From Hirsutella rhossiliensis (lineage: Eukaryota; Ascomycota; Sordariomycetes; Hypocreales; Ophiocordycipitaceae), in contig NW_025408670.1 of the NCBI RefSeq assembly GCF_020360975.1, positions 434,001 to 498,000 of the forward strand: 64,000 nt of DNA, given 5' to 3'. The position numbers and the translations under genes were made by a program. The notes below the pieces were generated by a model. It was not told where the DNA came from. It saw only the letters and a list, made by a program, of their open reading frames with translations, and ran no database searches. The number at the start of each line of letters is the position of its first letter. Within the stretch, counting starts at the first letter, position 1. Shown one piece after another: positions 55,410 to 64,000 of this stretch.

Positions 55410-55880
55410 TATAATAACTAGTATTATTCCTAAGGGATAAACCTATTAAGGGGTTTATATTAGTAGATATAATAGGGCGTAGTCTAAGTAATAATAAGTA
55501 TATTATATTAGTAATAAGTTAAAGGTTATAGACTATAAACTATAACTAAGTAATTAAGTAATTAGAATCAAAGATAAGATCGTAATAAAGATCGTAATAA
55601 TTATAATATATTAAAAGCTATTAAGCTATCTATTTAACGGAGTAAAAGTAAGTAGCTATATATACCTATAGAGACTATCCTTAGATTATAGGACTAGCTA
55701 TAATCCTTAACGTTAGATCGTATAGAGCGTAGTAATCTTATTAATCCTAGATTACTTAGATCTCTACGATCCCCTCGATCTTATATCTATTAGATAGTCG
55801 TACTAACTATTTATCTGTTAGACCGTATTACGTGCTTAATATAGTCGACCGTTAGCGGCCTAGTAGCTATAGTCGTAATA
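55410..55880 (-). repeat. G1 5' LTR (471 bp)
   Basis: Pairs with 40817-41287. It keeps more CG and G/C than the 3' copy (for example GACCGTATTACGTGC near 55825). Confidence 0.93.
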
Positions 55881-55896
55881 TAGAAGGATAAGACCC

Positions 55897-56592
55897 TATA
55901 AGAATATACCCTTATATTCCTATTTTACTATTATAAAGAAATAATAGGCATAGGGAGGCTCTATAAAATAAGCTAGTAAAAAGAGGCTCTATAGTATAGT
56001 CTAAGGGAATAACTCTTAAAGACAAAGACCTCTACTAGATATCTATACCTTCTTTTAGGAAAAGCGGGTTAAGATAAGCCTATCCTAATAAAATAAAATA
56101 TATATAAAATGCATAAGTTAATTACGAGCAGAACGGATACCCTATTGCCTATTTTAGACTAGCGGTTCCGAAGATATCCGCTATACGAGAATAGGTAGGG
56201 CATAGAACATTCTAGTTAAATCTACTACTTATACTAGAACCCATAGTCTTACGTTAACCATTACGTTACAATCAGACTACTTACTAAGTTAGGAAGACAT
56301 GCTATAGATAGAGCTTTTTAAGCACTATAGAATATACTAGAAAGCTAACTAATTAGTCTACTAGTAAGCGAGCAATAGTCTATAAAAGACGAAGGATTTC
56401 CCTAGGAGTAGTAGATAGAATAAGTAAGTTTATAAGCATCTTTTACAACGCTACTCTTTTAATATATTATTTAGCCCCTTATATGCTCGTTATAAATTCC
56501 GGACGAAATCCTACCCTATACTCCTTCGACCGATCTTTCCGCTTACGTTATTAATTACCTAATCCTACGCTTATTACTTATACCTTCTTATA
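55897..56592 (+). repeat. Solo LTR of Copia C1 family (696 bp), lightly RIPped
   Basis: Flanked by a perfect duplicate GACCC (55892-55896 and 56593-56597). Same length as the C1 5' LTR but with clearly more CA/TG left (for example GAGCAGAACGG, AACCATTACGTTACAATCAG and AGCATC). It interrupts the right inverted arm. Confidence 0.94.
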
Positions 56593-56597
56593 GACCC

Positions 56598-57725
56598 CTA
56601 GCACTCCCTATTTAACTTACTTTTAAGTATACTTAAAGGCTTTATAAAGACCTTAATTATCTAATAAGGTATCTTCCTTAATTATAGTTAATTCGAATTT
56701 TATTTTTCCCCCTTTAAAGTAGAGGCCGCTAGTTACGCGACTCTAGTAGAGACGAAGAGGCATAGAGTAAAGAAATCTCTAAGACTTATATTAATAACCT
56801 AAGACCCTTAGAGCTATATATAGGACCGATAATTAGATAATTACGCAGTTAATTGCTCTGCTAATCCTTAGCCGCGTGCTACGCGTGCTTTAGGTATATG
56901 CCCTCGTCCCTATTATACTACGTCCCCCTTTATTAGCTCTAATACCGAACTATAGCCTAGTAGTTCCCCTACTACCGAGCCCGCCTTAAAGCCTCCCTGC
57001 CTTACGTCGCCTATCGACCTTACTAACGCTTCTAACTTTATTTAATAGCGTCTCTATAGTTATCACGGTTTAGTCTTAACTAAGATTATTGCTAGTCTTA
57101 ACCTTAATTAGATTTATAGCTATAGTATAAGCTATAGTAAACGACTCTATGCCGCCGCCGGTATAGGTCCTGCCTTAGTATAGTCCCTAGTCGTTACTCT
57201 ATCTTATAAGCTAGCTATCTAAACTAGCTTTAGTTTAGGTTTAGGGTTAGGTCTAGTCGGCCGTCGCTAAGCTTCTTATAGTAGTAGTAGTTTCCGTACT
57301 CCTCGTAAGTCCTAGGTTACTCCTTCCTACGCTCCGCGTACTACCCTAGGCGGGTCCCTACTTATTATATAAGTAAAGTATAAATAAGTAAAGCGGGCTA
57401 GCGTTAGTAAGTATCTTAAGAATAAGGCTTTTATATAAATAGTAATATATATATATATAAATAGTAATACTTTATTTAAGTAGATTATCTTTCTTATTTT
57501 ACTTATTATAAAGGCTTTATTTAATTTTAAGTATTAAGAATTACTTATATAAAATACCCGCTAGTAGAGTTAAAATATTAACGTTAAGTAATATAATATT
57601 AAGCACTTAATACTTTATAACCTATATTTCTAGTAAGCGGTATAGTAGACCTTTATTTATTACTTTAAAGCTATAGCTCCGGTTTATACTTAGAGAATTT
57701 TATATCTAATAGGCGCCTAGATCTT
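56598..57725 (+). mobile_element. Truncated remnant: right inverted arm plus unknown Gag-like frame
   Basis: The first 318 bases (to 56915) complete the right arm of the inverted repeat. After that the sequence diverges from G3. It reads on the plus strand as a Ser/Thr/Pro-rich frame (about 56900-57360) with ASLNLNQIYSYSISYSKRLY and a Ser/Arg tract, then AT-rich sequence. It stops at the RIP border. It may be the 5' end of a G3-related element truncated by the border, but I cannot classify it. Confidence 0.5.
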
Positions 57726-58234
57726 TAAGTCTAAGCAAACTCCTACACCCGTACATAACATTGTTTCCCGTAGATAAAATGTACGCAAAATCAATGACCG
57801 AGCAGAACTTTAAACGCTACATGGTGAAGCACTCGGACGCTCCGACTATTTAGCATTACTTCTGCATAATTTTGAGGTTTCCATGATCGACGTCAGAAGT
57901 ACCAAGTACGGGGTTTAAACGTCTCTTCTCGGTGAGTCTTTTCTGGGTGCATGTCTTCGTCGCCCTACATATCGCTGTGGCCTATACAGAAGCTAGAAGA
58001 CCAGTTTCGATGCCCTGAACGCGCGTACGAAATGAATTCCTGCTCAGGGAGGGATTGATAAGGGGTGAGGGTCCTGAGCTTCTCACCAGGGTGAAAATTT
58101 ATCTGATATCCTCGCAGAGAATCATGTCTATGCAGAAACCACGCCCACACCATTTCTCACGCGACCAAACTTTGCCCTTCGCCGCCACCAAGACGCAGCA
58201 GACTCTACTTGCTCAACCCCGAATACTTCACAGA
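57726..58234. other. Intergenic, border zone downstream of the nucleoporin gene
   Basis: About 500 bases of normal composition between the RIP border and the stop codon of the Nup85-like gene. They should hold its 3' UTR and poly(A) site. The short open frames here have no supporting features. I see no RNA gene or repeat. Confidence 0.7.
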
Positions 58235-61200
58235 TCAAAACGTCGCGACTCCATCCGCCCCCTCCAGCCAGAGCGCCGCCAGGTCCTTTGCTAGCCCCAG
58301 GCGCAGCTTGCGCAGCACGTCGTCGCCCTTTGTGTTCGCCGTCCACACCCTTCTCCAGTCCCATCCGCGGTGCACCTTGGCTCCCGCCGCCATCGACCGG
58401 TGCAAATGGCTGGCCAGCATCGAGCTGCCACTCATTACGTAGCTGCTCCCGCTCAGCGAGCTCGTCGACTTGGTCATCAGATCGGCAGGCGTGGATCCCT
58501 TGAGGCCTTGGCCCGACGCGAGCACCAGGTTGAAGAAGTCATCGCAGGCATCACGGACCCGCGAGCCCACCGTCTGGATGTCCTCAATCGCCTTGAGCAG
58601 GACGTCGATTTGTTCGAGCGAGATGGTGGCAGGTGACTGGCTGACAAACGCCGTGGCCTCACCGAGAAGAGCGAGCAAGAAATCCTCGCTCACCACCGCA
58701 TCCCGGCTCTCGTCGTAGAGGCCTCCGCGGATGTTGTCGTCGGCGCTGGAAATGACGGCCACGAGCGCCGCCGCGGCCTGCTTCTTGAGCGACGCCACCT
58801 TGGACGCCGACATGTCTTCCAGTTTCTCGCCGTCCCTGATTTCGTAGAATTTGCGCAGCGTGGCATAGCCGCTGAGCATTCGCCCCAGCAACTGCGCCGC
58901 CTCCAAGTCTTGCTTGGCACGCATCTCCAAGGTGTCGGTACGCTTTCGCAAAAGGCTTTTGAGCTCCTCGTCGAGATCCTTCTCCGCTGGATATGCCGTC
59001 GAATGCACCAGAGAATAAGCGATGAGGAGGTTGAGGACGTCGCGAACACTGTCCACGCGATGCGCCAGGGCAAAGTACCACAGGGCCTCGCCATATCGGT
59101 GGGATTCCTTGGACAGGATTTGGGCGAATGTCTAGACACTGTCAGTTATAACCACAAGTTTGAAAGTCGAGCGTCACGCCCGGGTCTGTCACTGACCTCT
59201 GCCGTCTCTTCGGCGTACTTGACCATGCCGAGGTCGTTGAGTATCCGCCACATCCTGTCCACAGTCGTGCTCGAGTTCTCGTCCAGTGTCTCCAGTAGGT
59301 CCCGGAGCAACTCGCCTACCGTCTCATCCGCTTTCTCCGGCAAGTCCATCCTGCCAAGCACCTGAATGGCCATCTCCCATCCGTCTCTTTGGGGGGATAG
59401 GTGATCAACGCCAGCGAGCTCTCGCGCATACAGAACCAGTGTCGTGTCCTTGATGCCTTCAATCTCGTCTTGGGATGGTGGTGTAACGCCAAGCAGAGCC
59501 AGGTCTTCCATGTCCAAGGCATCAGTCAGAAGCGGTTTCAAGGCCTGCGTAGGGGGGAGCCACTTCCCGAGGGAGGCAATCTCCGCCACTGACGAGGCCA
59601 CGGGCAGAGACCACATTCGCAGACAACCAATGACAGCATCGACGTTGCCCTCGAACGCAGATGCGATGGCGACCTCGACAGGATTGATTGGGTTCGGCGT
59701 CATGTCGGAGCGGAGCACGAGGTGGAAGGCCGAAGCCAAACGGTCGCAATAGTCGTCTGAACGTGCCATCCCGGACGTTGATGCCCCGAACCCGAGAGTC
59801 TGTGACAGCCGCAGATTCTTCGGACGCTGACTGCCGTCATCCCACCAGCCAAATAGGCCGACCGTGGCCTCGCACCAGTCCTGCGCCGTGTCCATAATGG
59901 ATTCGCGTTTGCCGAGGACGATGCCATACACAACCTGCAAATTCTCGTACACGTCCCAAGGGATCTGGCTCGACGCCTTGCGCGCCATAGCCGACATGGA
60001 TTGGGGCCCTCGCGCGGCCGAGCCGTCCAGGTTGCCTTCGGCAAAGAGCGTAAGCTTGTCGAGCGACCCCCTTGCCTGGACACGGAACAGCGTCCAAGTG
60101 CTGTTGCGGATGTCCCAGTCTGATCTCATCGCGGGGCACTGCTCGAGCATGTCGCCAGTCGCGTCCGCGACGCGCCGGATGTTTTCCAGGGCCTTGCCCG
60201 TGTAGGTCTGGTCGCCATGGGGGCCTCTGCGGACATTCTCCCAGCCGGCATTGTGGAGCAACTGAGATGCCCCGTGCACGTCACCACGGAGCAGAGCGCA
60301 ACGCAGCGACTGCCAGAACAAGCCATGGCAGGCGGGACTTGGCTTGTGCCGAGCAATCTCGCGTACCTGGTCGGGGTACAGGTTATGGTTAGTTTGCAGC
60401 CAGTCAAACAGCACCTCGGGTGGCGGGGGTGCCTTGTCATCCCTGGCGTCGTTGTCGAATCTGGTGTGGTGTATGCGCAGCATCAGCTGGGCGACAAAGG
60501 CCGCCTTTTCAAAGGGCTCGGCCTGCGAGCCGGGCCCAACAGTAGCAAGGTCCTCGCCTTCCGGATGAGGCAGGCTATCCACATAGTCGTTCCAGAGCTG
60601 GGTCAGCAGGCAAGTGACGTTGGCGAGGGAGTTGTCCATCTTTTCGGCATCGTCCTCGGTGCCGACGCCTTCTTCGTAGAGCCTGCAAACCAGGGCCTCT
60701 GTTTTAAGGATGAGGTCCGGTGACTCGGTTATCCGGGCCGGGTCCTGTCGCGTGTAAAAGTCCCTGGCAATGGTGGCAAACTGGAACTCGCGGCTCTTGG
60801 AGAGCCCTCCCAGCCGGGCTGACGATCTACGGAAGATGTCCTCTGCTTCCTTTCGGACCCTGGATGTGGCCGCGGGTGTGTTGAGCATTATCATGTCCTC
60901 CTCATCCTGGCCGATGATTGGTTGCCCGTACGGTCGGTCATCGTGTCGCATGTTCAGAAACATGTCTCCTTCTTCGGACCCTTGCCGTGACAGTGATTCG
61001 ACGCTAGAGGCTTGGCCGTTCGCAGCTTCAGCATCCACGTCTTGGTCAATGTACTTCTCGAGTTCGGCTTCGAAGTCGTCGACATCTTGGGCGTGGGTAG
61101 GGTCCTCGTCTCGCTTGGAGGGGCCGGTCGACATTCGGAACAGACTGCCAGGGTGCGGGGGCAGCTCGGGCTCGCTGTCCTCGTCTTGCTGATGCTGATC

Positions 61201-61581
61201 CGGATCTTGGTCGTCGACGATGAATTGTCTGCTCAGGGCAGAAGGCTGTCGTTCCCTGGCTCGAACGGAGCGCCCAAGCGAGGCATTGGGGGTCTCGCTC
61301 CGGCCAAACAAGCTCCTCCCAGTGCCGGCCTGGGACTGGGAGCCAAAGGACAAGGGCTTGCTGGCGGCCATGCCGCGCATCATGGAGCTTCCCAAGTATT
61401 GGTCCGAGGGTGCGCCGCTCGGGGTGTAGGAGGCGACGGAGGAAGGGATGGGCCCTGCGGGCGTGGTGGAGGGATTGTCGGGGAGGGAGGGATAGGCAAG
61501 ACCATGGCGGGCTCTTCTATCAGGAGTCGAGGGCGCGGGGCTCGAGGGGGGACTCGAGTCGACGATGAATCGGTGCGCCAT
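58235..61581 (-). CDS. NUP85: Nup85-like nucleoporin (nuclear pore Y-complex subunit)
   Basis: Two exons, 61581-59197 and 59131-58235, with a 65-nt intron (GTCAGT..TAG, branch-like TAACTGAC), giving 1093 aa. The start is the ATG at 61581 (MAHRFIVDSSPPSSPAPSTP); the frame stays open upstream of it, but only from a GTG. Residues 1-230 are low-complexity and acidic, with a second FIVDD near residue 120. The remainder is helical, as in the alpha-solenoid nucleoporins. Stretches such as VVYGIVLGKRESIMDTAQDW (about 556-575) followed by an EATVGLFGWW stretch, and ESHRYGEALWYFALAHR just after the intron, resemble what I know of fungal Nup85. That protein is part of the Y-shaped scaffold of the nuclear pore. 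It is longer than yeast Nup85 (744 aa) because of the N-terminal extension. It has no stops or RIP traces although it lies only 0.5 kb from the RIP block. Another Y-complex solenoid protein is the main alternative. Confidence 0.75.
59132..59196 (-). other. Intron of the Nup85-like gene
   Basis: The donor is GAG/GTCAGT and the acceptor TCTAG/ACA, in phase 0. Without splicing the first frame would end 16 codons later and the conserved C-terminal 298 residues would be lost. The 65-nt length is typical of filamentous ascomycetes. Confidence 0.85.
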
Positions 61582-63843
<2,262 letters not shown>

Positions 63844-64000
63844 ATGAGGAGACGGCACACGCCCGATAGGGCGGTCCCAATGCGAAATGAATATGGCTGC
63901 ACAAGAATCTGTTCATCCGTCGTGCAGAGACAAGGTGATTGAAGTGCTCGTGAAGTCTATTTATACGTACTCGCGGTCGGGGACCTTGATGGCCAGGACC
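63844..64000 (+). other. 3' flank of the alcohol dehydrogenase gene
   Basis: Presumed 3' UTR and intergenic sequence up to the window end. No further feature is visible. Confidence 0.6.

Larger units (their letters stand above)
40817..55880 (-). mobile_element. Full-length Gypsy chromovirus G1, copy 2 (interrupted twice)
   Basis: Bounded by equal 471-bp LTRs at 40817-41287 (3') and 55410-55880 (5'). After removing the solo LTR with its duplicate and the Copia element, the element is about 8.0 kb. A purine tract (minus strand, about 41290-41305) adjoins the 3' LTR. The flanks TAAAG (left) and TAGAA (right) could both derive from TAGAG by G to A changes, but this is weak. It is the most complete copy of the family seen at 1-2602. 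Confidence 0.9.
1..57725. other. RIP-mutated, gene-free heterochromatin-like block
   Basis: The dinucleotides CA and TG are nearly absent on both strands, TA is greatly over-represented, and CG is still common. That is the known signature of repeat-induced point mutation (C to T, preferentially at CpA) in Pezizomycotina. Every recognisable coding remnant here is a retrotransposon or transposon frame riddled with TAA/TAG, as expected from CAA, CAG and TGG codons. No intact host gene is visible. The border to normal sequence is abrupt near 57,725, where CA and TG reappear at once. Such AT-rich blocks are usually H3K9-methylated heterochromatin (family knowledge). Whether this one is pericentromeric, subtelomeric or an interstitial island cannot be told from the window. 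Confidence 0.95.

Overview
This window is a stretch of a filamentous ascomycete genome (Pezizomycotina, probably Sordariomycetes). The evidence is two spliced genes with short introns (54-65 nt, GT..AG, with branch sites such as CTGAC or CTAAC), and a very strong footprint of repeat-induced point mutation (RIP) over all other sequence. It has two compartments with an abrupt border near base 57,725. Bases 1 to about 57,725 are a gene-free, nested graveyard of LTR retrotransposons in which CpA and TpG have almost vanished while CpG is kept. Bases 57,726-64,000 have normal base composition and hold two divergently transcribed housekeeping genes.

RIP block, left to right. 1-2602: 3' end of Gypsy chromovirus G1 (copy 1, + strand). 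2603-4123: fragment of Gypsy G2. 4124-10426: full-length Copia C1. 10429-14527: unclassified element with about 233-bp terminal inverted repeats. 14528-40533: minus-strand Gypsy G3, split by two insertions, namely Gypsy G4 (16777-27880, minus, itself carrying a gag-only LTR element at 21920-23792) and Gypsy G5 (28648-35625, plus). 40817-55880: full-length minus-strand Gypsy G1 copy 2, split by a solo Copia LTR (45640-46125) and by full-length Copia C2 (47592-54194, itself carrying a solo G4-type LTR at 50824-51081). 55897-56592: solo C1-type LTR. 56598-57725: remnant whose start is an inverted copy of the G3 5' end. Matching 5-bp target-site duplications support seven of these insertions. At both insertions into G3 the interrupted pol frame resumes on the far side, so the order of insertion can be read.

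The most interesting signal is that three different Gypsy families here (G1, G4, G5) each carry an extra open frame, antisense to gag-pol, in the space between the end of pol and the 3' LTR. The frames are broken only by TAA/TAG codons, as expected from RIP of Gln or Trp codons, and I recognise none of the products. A second point is the gag-only LTR element, whose LTR ends match those of G5, a plausible autonomous partner.

The gene compartment holds a Nup85-like nucleoporin gene (minus strand, two exons, 1093 aa) and a class III alcohol dehydrogenase / S-(hydroxymethyl)glutathione dehydrogenase gene (plus strand, five exons, 382 aa). They share an 882-bp divergent intergenic region. Both reading frames look intact, so the RIP damage stops short of them. 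All splice structures were built by eye, and no homology search was run.
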